Position numbers and translations under genes: made by a program. Positions 1 to 7,719 of a stretch of DNA of 10,361 nt are shown here, in pieces. The first letter of the stretch is position 1. The number at the start of each line of letters is the position of its first letter. The notes under the pieces were generated by a model, which saw only the letters and a program-made list of their open reading frames with translations, was not told the DNA's origin and did no database searches. This stretch comes from Alphaproteobacteria bacterium (GTDB lineage Bacteria > Pseudomonadota > Alphaproteobacteria > CACIAM-22H2): NCBI GenBank assembly GCA_016869915.1, contig VGDA01000088.1:1-10361 (forward strand), in the 5' to 3' direction.

Positions 1-2145
1 AAGCTGCGGGGCAAGTCGATCGCGCTCGGCTCCGCCGTCTCCGAGCTCTACGGCAAGGTGTCCTTCGACAAGTCGGGCAGCGTCTTCGACCGGAAGACGC
101 TTTCCGCGACCACCTCGCGCCGGGTGGCCGGGATTCTCGAGGCGGCGTCGAGCGCGCAGAGCCCGGCGGCCGACATCGTGAACGTGACCTCGTCGAATAC
201 CGCGGCGAAGGCGTCCCACGACATCGAGGTCCTGGAGGCCGCGCGCGCGCATGTCCGCAAGGCGGTCTTCGCGACCTCGGGCGCGCTGGGGCTATCCGGC
301 ACGGTCGCGATATCGTCGGCGGCGATCGTCGAGACGGCGCGCAGCGACGGCGCCGCCGTGGCCGCGGAGATCGCGGCGCGCATCAACGGCGACGCGACGC
401 TGTCGCGCCGGCTGACCGCCGAGGTCGCCGGCGGGGCGCTGGTCGTGACGGCGAAGGCCGCCGGCGTCGCCGTCCCGTTTTCCCTCTCCGACGCCACGGC
501 CGGCACGGCCGCGCTACCCCCGACCTCGGGCGTGGCGGCGGCGACCGGCGTCAGGCAGGTACAAAGCTGGAGCGTCGCGTCCCTCGCCGCCGCCGGACGG
601 CCGGCGATCGCCTCCGGCACCGCGTCGATCGGCGGCCAGTCCGTCGCCGCGACGACGATCGACTTCACCGGCCTGTCGGTATCCGAAGGGCAGGAGTTCG
701 CGCTGCGCCTCGGAGATCCGCGCGGGACCACGCTCAGGGTCTCCGCGGGGGCGGGGGCGACGCCAGCGTCGATCGCGGCGGCGTTCAAGGCCCGGATCGA
801 CGCTCTGGCCGGCACGACCGCGTCGACAGAGGTGTCCGGAGGCGAACTGCGCGTGGCGGCGACGCTTCTCGCTGACGCGGGCGGCGTCGTCGCCGCGACG
901 TCGCAGTGGCGCGCGGGCCTCGTGACCGAGGTCGCGGTCGCGGCCGGCGACACGCTCGGCGACCTGCGCGCGCGCATAAACGGGACCAACGAGGGAACGG
1001 CCGCGTCCGGGCTCGTCGCCAGCCAGATCGCGGTGTCGGCGACCGAGCACCAGCTGCTCTTCTCGACCGATGTGCCGAACCACTTCCTCTCGGTGGAGAT
1101 GAGGCCGGACGCCGGGACGGCCACCACCTTCGCGACCGAGACCATCGAGAAGCCTTCCGAGGCGCGCATCCTGCTCGATGGCGCGATCGTGCGCCGGCCC
1201 GTCAACGTGGTCGACGACGCCATCGCGGGGCTGACGATTAAGATCCTCCAGGCGGAGCCCCAGACGAGGATCCGGCTGAATGTCGGCACCGACACGGGCG
1301 CGATCGCGCAGAAGGTCGCTGGCTTCGTCGCCGCCTACAACGACGCGATGCGCTTCGCGAACGAGCAGAGCCAGTTCGATCCCGTGACGGGGACGTTCAA
1401 GGCCGACAGCGTGCTTGCCAAGGTGGGGGTCCTGCGGGACCTGAAATCGACGCTCGAGGCGCTGCGGACCTTCAGCGTCGCCTCGACCACCGGCCTGCTG
1501 GGGCTGCAGGACATCGGGATCTCGGTCTCGGCCGACGCCGCCGACCCGCTGGGGAAGGGGGCGCTGCAGGTCGACGAGAGCAAGCTGACCGACGTCCTCA
1601 TCAACGACCCGGAACGGGTACGCGACCTGTTCGAGTTGAAGTTCTCGCCGGACGGCTCGGACATATCGCTCGCCGGCTTCGGCGACAAGGCGAAGGACGC
1701 CTCGGGAAGCTACACCCTGAGCTTCTCCGGTGGCGTCGCGTCGCTCAAGGTCTCCGGCGGCGGCACGATCGCGCTCTCCCTATCCGGCAGCGCATACACC
1801 GCCGCCAGCGGGCCGATCGAGGGCATGTCCTTCATCTATACCGGCGCGACGACGGACGGGGACAAGACGGGCTTCGCCGTCCGCACCGGGCTCGGCACGC
1901 AACTGTTCTTCCTCGCCAACCAGTACGCGCGCCCCGAGACCGGTCGCGTCGCGCAGTCCATCTCGGAGGTCGACGACCTCAACGCGAAGCGCCAGGCGCG
2001 CATCGAGGCCCTGCGCGAGCGCCTCGAGAGGCAGCGCGAGACGCTCATGGCCCGTTTCCAGAAGATGGAAAGCACCCTCGGGCGGCTATCGTCCGTCCGC
2101 AGTTCGATAGAGCAGTTCGTCCAGGCAAAGAACAAGGGCGGGTGA
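1..2145 (+). CDS. fliD: Flagellar hook-associated protein 2 (filament cap FliD), 5' end missing
   Basis: FliD forms the cap at the filament tip that helps exported flagellin fold into place. The frame is open from base 1, so the start lies outside the window; 714 codons are present. Numbering from the GTG at 58, residues about 38-75 look like the FliD N-terminal region (IEVLEAARAHV). Three related beta-type segments follow (about 80-155, 200-282, 288-345), each with an Ala/Arg-Ile-Asn or Arg-Ile-Asp helix and then a GG-like turn and strand, resembling flagellin hook IN motifs. The C-terminal FliD region begins near 388 (GLTIKILQAE), contains FVAAYNDAM (423-431) and the LGLQDIGISV strand (481-490), and ends in a charged helix (about 636-690) typical of the FliD terminal coiled coil. 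The protein is longer than the roughly 470 residues of the enterobacterial FliD. The family call is firm; the domain edges are estimates. It stands 88 bases upstream of fliH, possibly in a separate transcription unit. Confidence 0.85.
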   Translation, partial: KLRGKSIALGSAVSELYGKVSFDKSGSVFDRKTLSATTSRRVAGILEAASSAQSPAADIVNVTSSNTAAKASHDIEVLEAARAHVRKAVFATSGALGLSGTVAISSAAIVETARSDGAAVAAEIAARINGDATLSRRLTAEVAGGALVVTAKAAGVAVPFSLSDATAGTAALPPTSGVAAATGVRQVQSWSVASLAAAGRPAIASGTASIGGQSVAATTIDFTGLSVSEGQEFALRLGDPRGTTLRVSAGAGATPASIAAAFKARIDALAGTTASTEVSGGELRVAATLLADAGGVVAATSQWRAGLVTEVAVAAGDTLGDLRARINGTNEGTAASGLVASQIAVSATEHQLLFSTDVPNHFLSVEMRPDAGTATTFATETIEKPSEARILLDGAIVRRPVNVVDDAIAGLTIKILQAEPQTRIRLNVGTDTGAIAQKVAGFVAAYNDAMRFANEQSQFDPVTGTFKADSVLAKVGVLRDLKSTLEALRTFSVASTTGLLGLQDIGISVSADAADPLGKGALQVDESKLTDVLINDPERVRDLFELKFSPDGSDISLAGFGDKAKDASGSYTLSFSGGVASLKVSGGGTIALSLSGSAYTAASGPIEGMSFIYTGATTDGDKTGFAVRTGLGTQLFFLANQYARPETGRVAQSISEVDDLNAKRQARIEALRERLERQRETLMARFQKMESTLGRLSSVRSSIEQFVQAKNKGG

Positions 2146-2233
2146 TCCCCCGCGAACGCTCTGAAACGGACCAATCCCTGCGCCAGCCACCCGCCGTTGC
2201 AACCAAGGTACCGGCGAATTTCGGGGAAGGTGC

Positions 2234-2899
2234 ATGGCGAGCGCTGGGTCCGGCCTCGTGGCCGTTCGGCAAGGTGTGTTCGAGCCTCTGTTTCCGGGGA
2301 CGGCGGTCGTGTCGTCGTCGCGGCCCGCCCTGCCCGCGCCCGAGGATCGGCGCGCGGACGAGGCCGCCGCCCGCGAGCGCGCGGCGCAGGAAGAGGGAAG
2401 GGCCGCCGGCTTTCGCGAGGGCGTGGCCCACGGGGCGCGCGAGGCCGGGGCCGCCGCCGCCGAGCGCCTGGCGACCGCGCTCGCCGACATGCAGGATGCC
2501 TTCGCGCGACTGCGCGACGCCTATCGCGAACGCCTCGACGAGCATGCGCGCGAGAGCGAGCGCGTGATCGCCGCCCTGGCGGAAAGGCTCGCCGCCCCGG
2601 GCGGGCGCGACGTGATCGAGGCGCTGTTCAGGAGCCACGTGCTCGAGGCGCTGCGAGGTGGCGCTCCGAGCGGCGGCAGGCTGGTGCTGTCGCCGCAGAC
2701 CCTCGAGATCCTGCAGGGCGACGGCGGCGGCCTCTCCGCACTCCTCGAGGCGCAGGGGGTCGAGGTCGTTGCGCGCGGCGCGACCGGCCAGCTGCGTTCC
2801 ACCCTCGAGGCGCCATCCGGCGGCGCGATCGTGGTCGACTACGACCGGCTGCTGGCTGCTCTGCGCGGCGCTGGCGAAGGCGCGACGGAGGCCAAGTGA
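2234..2899 (+). CDS. fliH: Flagellar assembly protein FliH (export ATPase regulator)
   Basis: FliH binds the export ATPase FliI, holds it in check and links it to the C-ring protein FliN, on the cytoplasmic side of the basal body. The 221-residue product is a plausible size for FliH. The clearest mark is a glycine ladder at G55, G59, G63 and G67, a GxxxG series characteristic of FliH helices. It is followed by a long charged Ala-rich helix (about 68-120), then a small alpha/beta C-terminal domain (about 122-215) that includes a VVDYDRLL-like end. The ATG at 2234 has a GGGGAAGG purine stretch (2223-2230) just before it. The stop is one base from the fliN ATG, so translation is probably coupled. 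Sequence conservation in FliH is low, so the call rests on the glycine ladder, architecture and position beside fliN. Confidence 0.8.
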   Translation: MASAGSGLVAVRQGVFEPLFPGTAVVSSSRPALPAPEDRRADEAAARERAAQEEGRAAGFREGVAHGAREAGAAAAERLATALADMQDAFARLRDAYRERLDEHARESERVIAALAERLAAPGGRDVIEALFRSHVLEALRGGAPSGGRLVLSPQTLEILQGDGGGLSALLEAQGVEVVARGATGQLRSTLEAPSGGAIVVDYDRLLAALRGAGEGATEAK

Positions 2900-2900
2900 G

Positions 2901-3248
2901 ATGAGCGACGAAAAGGAACCTTCGCCCACGCTTCCGGACTTCGGCGAGCCGACGATCGGCTCGGCGCTCGCATCCGGCGGGCCGGCGGGCACCGTGGTGC
3001 CCATGCCGCCGGAATCCTCGGTCTTCAGGATACCGGTCCAGGTGATGGCGGTCCTCGGCAAGGCCATGCTTTCGGTCAACGACCTGCTGAAGCTGGGTCG
3101 TGGCGCCGTCATCGAACTCGACGCCAAGGTCGGCGAACCGATCGAGATCTGGGTCAACAACCGCCGCGTCGCCAAGGGCGAACTCGTGGTCCAGGGGGAC
3201 CGGCTGAGCGTGTCGATGACCGAGGTCCTCAAGATCGAAGACGGCTGA
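2901..3248 (+). CDS. fliN: Flagellar motor switch protein FliN
   Basis: FliN is a component of the C-ring, where it sets rotation direction with FliM and docks the FliH-FliI export complex. The 115-residue product has a variable acidic and Pro/Gly-rich N-terminal tail (1-40) and one SpoA/surface-presentation domain (about 42-112). Key conserved pieces are IPVQVMAVLGK (44-54), the LLKLGRGAVIELD segment (62-74), VGEPIEIWVNNR (77-88) and the final strand RLSVSMTEVLK (101-111). I chose the ATG at 2901 because a GGAGG (2887-2891) sits 9 bases before it and the conserved domain is fully included; earlier in-frame codons overlap fliH and give an unrelated Arg-rich sequence. It lies between fliH, its binding partner, and flbD. 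Confidence 0.93.
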   Translation: MSDEKEPSPTLPDFGEPTIGSALASGGPAGTVVPMPPESSVFRIPVQVMAVLGKAMLSVNDLLKLGRGAVIELDAKVGEPIEIWVNNRRVAKGELVVQGDRLSVSMTEVLKIEDG

Positions 3249-3251
3249 GGC

Positions 3252-4697
3252 ATGGCGACCAATCGCCCGCCAGTCTGCCTGATCGGCGCGACGCGCTTCG
3301 ACATCGACAACCTCGCACTGATCCTGAAGCGCGTCGGCGCGGCGCCGGTCGCCTGCGACGGCGCCAGCCAGTTCCTTGCGCGCCTCGACGCCGGCGAGCC
3401 GTTCCGCGCGGTCTTCGTGGAACTCGGGGCCGGCCGCGAGCTGGCGGAATGCGTGCGCGCGGCGGCCGGCGCGACGCCGGTCTACGGATTCGCGCGCGCG
3501 GGCCGCAGCGTCGACGCCGACTGGCTGGTCGATACAGGCATCCGGGACGTCGTCAGCCTGCCGGCCGAGGAGGCGCTGCTCCGCGAGATCGTCTCCTCCC
3601 TCGACGAACCCGCGCCGGAACTGATCGCCCGGTCGCCCGAACTCAAGCGCGTGGTCGCCGTCGTCGACCGCGTCGCCCAGTCGGACGCGCCCGTGCTGGT
3701 CATCGGCGAGACCGGCACCGGCAAGGAAGTCATCGCCCGGCACGTGCATCGCGCGAGCCGGCGCGCATCCGGCCCGTTCGTCTCCATCAACTGCGCGGCC
3801 ATCCCCGAGCAGCTCCTGGAGTCCGAGCTGTTCGGGCACGAGAAGGGAGCGTTCACGGGCGCGCTCGCCCGGCGGCTCGGCAAGTTCGAGGAGGCGGCGG
3901 GCGGGACGCTGCTGCTCGACGAGATCGGCGAGATGGACCTGAAGCTCCAGGCGAAGCTCCTGCGCGCCATCCAGGAGCGGCAGATCGACCGCGTGGGCGG
4001 GCGCGGGCCGGTATCGGTGGACCTGCGGATCGTCGCGACCACGAACCGCGACCTCATGGCGGAGGTCGAGGCGAGGCGCTTTCGCGAGGACCTCTACTAC
4101 CGACTGAACGTCATCAACGTCGAGCTGCCGCCGCTGCGCGAGCGCCCGCTGGACATCGCCCCGCTCGCCGAGCATTTCGTGCAGAAGCATTGCGCCCGCA
4201 ACACGCTGCCTCCCAAGGCGATCTCGCCCGGCGCCATGGCGCGGCTCGAGGCCTTCGACTGGCCCGGCAACGTGCGCGAACTCGAGAACACGATGTACCG
4301 GGCGGTGCTCATCGCCAACTCGGCCTCGATCGAGGCCGAGGACATTATCTTCACGCGCCACCAGGGCGCGGCGCTGGCGAGCCGCAGCTACGCCGAGCGC
4401 GTCGCGCAGGTCGCTCCCGCGCCGGCGGCGCCCCGTGACCTCCCTGCCGAGGCGCCCATGGCTCCGGCGCAGGCCGTGCCCGTCGAGGTCGACGGACCCG
4501 CGCCGCCGTCGGCGCCGACCGATGATCTGCGTCCAGGCGGGATCGGCGCCTTCGTGGGCAGGTCGATCGCGGAGATCGAGGAGCAGCTGATCAAGGCGAC
4601 GCTCGAGCACTGCTACGGCAACCGCACGCGGGCCGCGACGATCCTCGGCATCTCGATCCAGACCCTGCGCAACAAGCTGGAGCGCTACGGTGCGTAG
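3252..4697 (+). CDS. flbD: FlbD-type sigma54-dependent flagellar transcription activator with degenerate receiver
   Basis: This is a bacterial enhancer-binding protein that should activate sigma54 promoters of later flagellar genes; in Caulobacter the homologue also represses early ones. The 481 residues comprise a receiver-like domain (about 6-118), an AAA+ domain (about 125-370), an Ala/Pro-rich linker (about 384-428) and a Fis-type helix-turn-helix (about 440-480). The AAA+ core is complete: Walker A GETGTGKE (152-159), the sigma54-contacting GAFTGA loop (199-204), Walker B with D223-E224, and WPGNVREL (337-344). The receiver is not: the Asp pair of the acid pocket is absent near residue 12, the phosphoacceptor position is E57, and the usual Thr and Lys are F80 and L103. 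Activity is therefore unlikely to depend on Asp phosphorylation and may instead need a partner such as FliX, as known for Caulobacter FlbD. It starts 3 bases after fliN and overlaps flhA by 8 bases. Confidence 0.9.
   Translation: MATNRPPVCLIGATRFDIDNLALILKRVGAAPVACDGASQFLARLDAGEPFRAVFVELGAGRELAECVRAAAGATPVYGFARAGRSVDADWLVDTGIRDVVSLPAEEALLREIVSSLDEPAPELIARSPELKRVVAVVDRVAQSDAPVLVIGETGTGKEVIARHVHRASRRASGPFVSINCAAIPEQLLESELFGHEKGAFTGALARRLGKFEEAAGGTLLLDEIGEMDLKLQAKLLRAIQERQIDRVGGRGPVSVDLRIVATTNRDLMAEVEARRFREDLYYRLNVINVELPPLRERPLDIAPLAEHFVQKHCARNTLPPKAISPGAMARLEAFDWPGNVRELENTMYRAVLIANSASIEAEDIIFTRHQGAALASRSYAERVAQVAPAPAAPRDLPAEAPMAPAQAVPVEVDGPAPPSAPTDDLRPGGIGAFVGRSIAEIEEQLIKATLEHCYGNRTRAATILGISIQTLRNKLERYGA
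4679..4682 (+). promoter_or_regulatory. Ribosome binding site supporting the GTG start of flhA
   Basis: GGAG lies 7 bases before the GTG at 4690, inside the 3' end of flbD. It favours this start over the in-frame GTG at 4702 and ATG at 4741, neither of which has a better purine stretch at the right distance. Confidence 0.5.
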
Positions 4698-6795
4698 CGG
4701 CGTGCTCGCGCTGCGCGAGGCCGTCGCGGCGGCTGGCGGCATGCTCGACCGCGCGCGCGCCGGGCCGAGCCTGCTCAGCCTCGGCGTGCTGGGCGTCGTC
4801 GCGATCCTCATCCTGCCGGTGCCGGCCGGGCTGCTCGACGTGTTCTTCACGCTGTCGCTGGCGGGATCGCTGGTGGTCCTGTCGCTCACGATCTTCGTGC
4901 GCGGCGCGCTGGACTTCAGCTCCTTCCCGACCGTGCTGCTCGTCATGACGACGTTCCGCCTCGCGCTGAACGTCGCGAGCACGCGCCTGATCCTGTCGGA
5001 GGGGCACAACGGCGCCGGCAGCGCGGGTCGCGTGATCGAGGCCTTCGGGCACTTCGTGATGGGCGACAACCTGGCCATCGGCACGATCGTGTTCACCGTC
5101 CTCATGGTGATCAACTTCCTCGTGATCACGAAGGGGTCCGGGCGCATCGCCGAGGTCGGCGCGCGTTTCACCCTCGACGCGCTCCCGGGCAAGCAGATGG
5201 CGATCGACGCCGATCTTTCCTCGGGCCTGATCAACGAGGCGGAGGCGCGGCGCCGGCGCCGCAACCTCGAGGACGAGAGCTCGTTCTTCGGGGCGATGGA
5301 CGGTGCCTCCAAGTTCGTGAAGGGCGACGCGATCGCCGGCATCATCATCATCCTCGTCAACATCGTCGGGGGACTCGTCGTCGGCGTCGCGCAGGGCGGC
5401 CTCGCCTTCGGCGAGGCGCTCAAGACCTACACGACGCTGTCGGTCGGCGACGGGCTCGTGGCGCAGATCCCGGGGCTCATCATCGCGACGGCGACAGGCC
5501 TCATCATCACGAAGACGAGCGGCACGGAGACGACCGACAGCGTGGTCACGCGCCAGTTCGCGCGCTACCCGGACGTGCTCGTCGTCGCGGGCGCGATCCT
5601 CGTGCTGATCGGCCTCGTCCCCGGCATGCCGACGCTGCTGTTCCTGACGATCGCGATCCTGATGCTCGGCACGGGGCTTCTGCTCGCGCGAACGGCGGAC
5701 GCGGGCGTCGTGCCCGGCCTGGCCGGCCCGCTCGCCGGACCCTCGGAGCCTGGCGCCGCCGCGGCTCCGGCGAGCACCTCCGGCGACGCAAGCGCCGAGG
5801 TGTCCGACGAGATGCGCTTCGACGAGCTGCGCGTCGAGCTTGGCTACGCGCTGCTCGGCATGTTGCGCCGCGACGACGGCGCAGGCCTCGTCAACGCGAT
5901 CAAGAACATGCGGCGCAAGATCGCGCGCGACTTCGGCGTCGTGGTGCCGTCGATCCGGGTTCAGGACAACGTGCAGCTCGAGGACGACGAGTACGCGGTC
6001 TTCCTGCGCGAGCAGCGCATCGCGGGTGGCCGCCTGATGCCGGAGCGCCTGCTGGTCCTGAATCCGGGAGGCACGCAGTTCCCGTTCGCCGGCATCGATG
6101 CCACCGACCCCGCCTTCGGCCTGCCCGCCCTGTGGATCGACCCGTCCTGGCAGGCAGCGGCCGAGGAACGCGGCGCGACGGCCGTCGACGCCCTGGCGGT
6201 GCTCGTCACGCACCTGGGCGAGATCGTGCGCCGGCAGCTGCCGCAGCTGCTCAGCTTCGCCTCGGTCCAGCGACTGATCGACGGCATGGGCGAGGAGAAC
6301 CAGAAGCTCGTCCAGGCGGTGATGCCGTCGCCGGTCAGCGTGCCCGCCCTGCAGAACGTGCTGCGCTCCCTTCTCCAGGACGGCGTACCCGTGCGCAACC
6401 TCGCGGAGATCATCGAGGCCTGCGCCGACGCGGCACCCAAGGCGCGCGACCCCGGCGAGCTGGCCGAGCTGGTCCGCAGGCGGATCCGGCGGACCATCTG
6501 CCTCCACTTCGCCGACCCGGCCGACCTTCGCCTCCCGGCGTATCTCTACGTGCCGAGGGGCTCGGACGGCGTGCCGATGGCGACCGGCGCGGCCACCGAC
6601 CTCGCGCGCCTCATCGACGCGGTCGGCCAGCGCGAGCGGGCGCGGACCACGCAGCTGCCGCCGGCCCTCGTGGTGCCGGACCAGCTGCGCCCGGGCATCG
6701 CCGAACTCGTCCGCAGGCAGCGCCTGCCCACACCCGTGCTCTCGCAGAGCGAGATCGACGAGGCCGTCGACCTCATCATCGTGGAGAGGCTCTGA
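4690..6795 (+). CDS. flhA: Flagellar type III export gate protein FlhA
   Basis: FlhA is the main integral-membrane component of the flagellar type III export gate; its cytoplasmic domain forms a ring that receives chaperone-substrate complexes and passes them to the channel. The 701-residue length is standard. The N-terminal half has about eight hydrophobic segments (roughly 29-46, 49-70, 79-97, 126-147, 214-234, 254-274, 296-312, 315-334). Between the fourth and fifth lies the cytoplasmic FHIPEP signature, residues 151-176 (key residues REVGARF then LPGKQM). An Ala/Pro/Gly-rich linker (about 336-372) leads to the soluble domain (about 374-701), with conserved stretches such as LLQDGVPVRNL (561-571). 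The GTG start overlaps the flbD stop by 8 bases, and the stop shares one base with the flhF ATG, so both junctions suggest coupled translation. Confidence 0.96.
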   Translation: MRSGVLALREAVAAAGGMLDRARAGPSLLSLGVLGVVAILILPVPAGLLDVFFTLSLAGSLVVLSLTIFVRGALDFSSFPTVLLVMTTFRLALNVASTRLILSEGHNGAGSAGRVIEAFGHFVMGDNLAIGTIVFTVLMVINFLVITKGSGRIAEVGARFTLDALPGKQMAIDADLSSGLINEAEARRRRRNLEDESSFFGAMDGASKFVKGDAIAGIIIILVNIVGGLVVGVAQGGLAFGEALKTYTTLSVGDGLVAQIPGLIIATATGLIITKTSGTETTDSVVTRQFARYPDVLVVAGAILVLIGLVPGMPTLLFLTIAILMLGTGLLLARTADAGVVPGLAGPLAGPSEPGAAAAPASTSGDASAEVSDEMRFDELRVELGYALLGMLRRDDGAGLVNAIKNMRRKIARDFGVVVPSIRVQDNVQLEDDEYAVFLREQRIAGGRLMPERLLVLNPGGTQFPFAGIDATDPAFGLPALWIDPSWQAAAEERGATAVDALAVLVTHLGEIVRRQLPQLLSFASVQRLIDGMGEENQKLVQAVMPSPVSVPALQNVLRSLLQDGVPVRNLAEIIEACADAAPKARDPGELAELVRRRIRRTICLHFADPADLRLPAYLYVPRGSDGVPMATGAATDLARLIDAVGQRERARTTQLPPALVVPDQLRPGIAELVRRQRLPTPVLSQSEIDEAVDLIIVERL

Positions 6796-7712
6796 TGCGT
6801 ACCACGACGTTCACAGCATCCTCGATCGCGGAAGGCTACAGCTACATCAAGGACAATTTCGGCGACGAGGCCCTGGTCGTCCGCGTCGACGGCGGCGGCA
6901 GGTCGCGCTCGGTCGAGTTCACGGTTTCGCTCCCGGATCCGGTCCAGGCGCCGCGCGAGCCGGTGATGGAGGCAGCCAAGCGTCGCATGCAGGCCGCCGG
7001 CTTCGACGGCGCGGTGCTGGCGCGGCTCGAGCAGTTCGCGTCGGAGAACGAGGCGACGGATCCGGGCGAGCTCGTCGACGCCTACCTGCGCAGCCGCCTC
7101 AGGACGCGCCCCTTCGTGGATCTCGCGTGCGAGAAGCGGTGCCTGCTCTTCCTCGGGCCTCCGGGCGCCGGAAAGACGACGACGATCGCGAAGGCCGCGG
7201 CCACCCTGGTCGCCGCGGGCAAGCGCGTCATGCTCGTCAGCCTCGAGAAGGACAGGCTCGGCGGCGACTCGCAGCTCGAGCACCTCGCGGGACTGCTCGA
7301 CCTGCCGCTCGTGAGCGTCGAGAAGGCGCAGCGCGTGAACGCCGCCCTGCGCGGCGCGGGCCGCGTCGACTGCATCCTTGCCGATGCGCCGTCGATACAT
7401 CCCTGGCGGGTCATGGACGTCGACGAATCGCTCTCCCTCGCCGAGCGCCTCTCCGCGGCGCCGGTCATGGTCGTCCCGGCGGGCCTCGAGGCCCGCGAGA
7501 CGGCCGACAGCCTGGCGACGGTGCGCGGCTGCGGCGTCGAGCACGCGATCGTGACGAAATGCGACGTGACGCGCCGGCTCGGCACCCTGCTGAACGCCCT
7601 CATCATCGAGCGGTTCGTCGTGGTCGGGCTCCAGCAGTCGCGCTCGCTCAACGAGAAACTGTCCGCATCGGACCCGAACCTCCTAAAGCTCGCCTTCAAC
7701 CTGCAGTCATAG
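6795..7712 (+). CDS. flhF: FlhF-like SRP-family GTPase with altered G3 motif
   Basis: FlhF is an SRP-type GTPase that marks the pole where the flagellum is built. The 305-residue product has a short N-terminal basic region (about 1-55; FlhF proteins usually have a longer one), an N-type helical part (about 55-105) and a G domain (about 113-305). The P-loop GPPGAGKTTT (121-130) is intact, EKDRLGG (151-157) matches the family DTYRIGA region with its Arg kept (R154), and TKCD (254-257) fits the G4 motif TKxD. The G3 motif, DTAGR in typical members, reads DAPSIHP (197-203), so the catalytic Gly and Arg are absent. The VVGLQQS segment (276-282) is a degenerate version of the family VGQ motif. The ATG at 6795 has GGAGAGG (6783-6789) in front and overlaps the flhA stop by one base. 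Nucleotide binding looks possible, but normal hydrolysis is doubtful. Confidence 0.82.
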   Translation: MRTTTFTASSIAEGYSYIKDNFGDEALVVRVDGGGRSRSVEFTVSLPDPVQAPREPVMEAAKRRMQAAGFDGAVLARLEQFASENEATDPGELVDAYLRSRLRTRPFVDLACEKRCLLFLGPPGAGKTTTIAKAAATLVAAGKRVMLVSLEKDRLGGDSQLEHLAGLLDLPLVSVEKAQRVNAALRGAGRVDCILADAPSIHPWRVMDVDESLSLAERLSAAPVMVVPAGLEARETADSLATVRGCGVEHAIVTKCDVTRRLGTLLNALIIERFVVVGLQQSRSLNEKLSASDPNLLKLAFNLQS

Positions 7713-7719
7713 TCTCGCC

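Noticed and set aside
2138..2153. Hairpin GCGGG/CCCGC over the fliD stop as a terminator
   Set aside because: The stem is only 5 bp, with a six-base loop and no following T-run; such stems are common at this GC content.
2181..2202. Sigma54 promoter before fliH around TTGCA at 2197-2201
   Set aside because: The TTGC element is present, but the GG that should lie 10 bases upstream of the GC is CC (2187-2188).
2628..5423. Very long open frame on the minus strand opposite fliH to flhA (931 codons)
   Set aside because: It is antisense to well-supported genes, has repetitive Arg/Ala/Asp-rich composition with no recognisable domain, and is expected by chance in very GC-rich DNA.
4591..6507. Long open frame on the minus strand opposite flhA (638 codons)
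   Set aside because: The sequence is low-complexity His/Asp/Arg/Glu-rich and mirrors the GC-rich codons of flhA, a certain gene.
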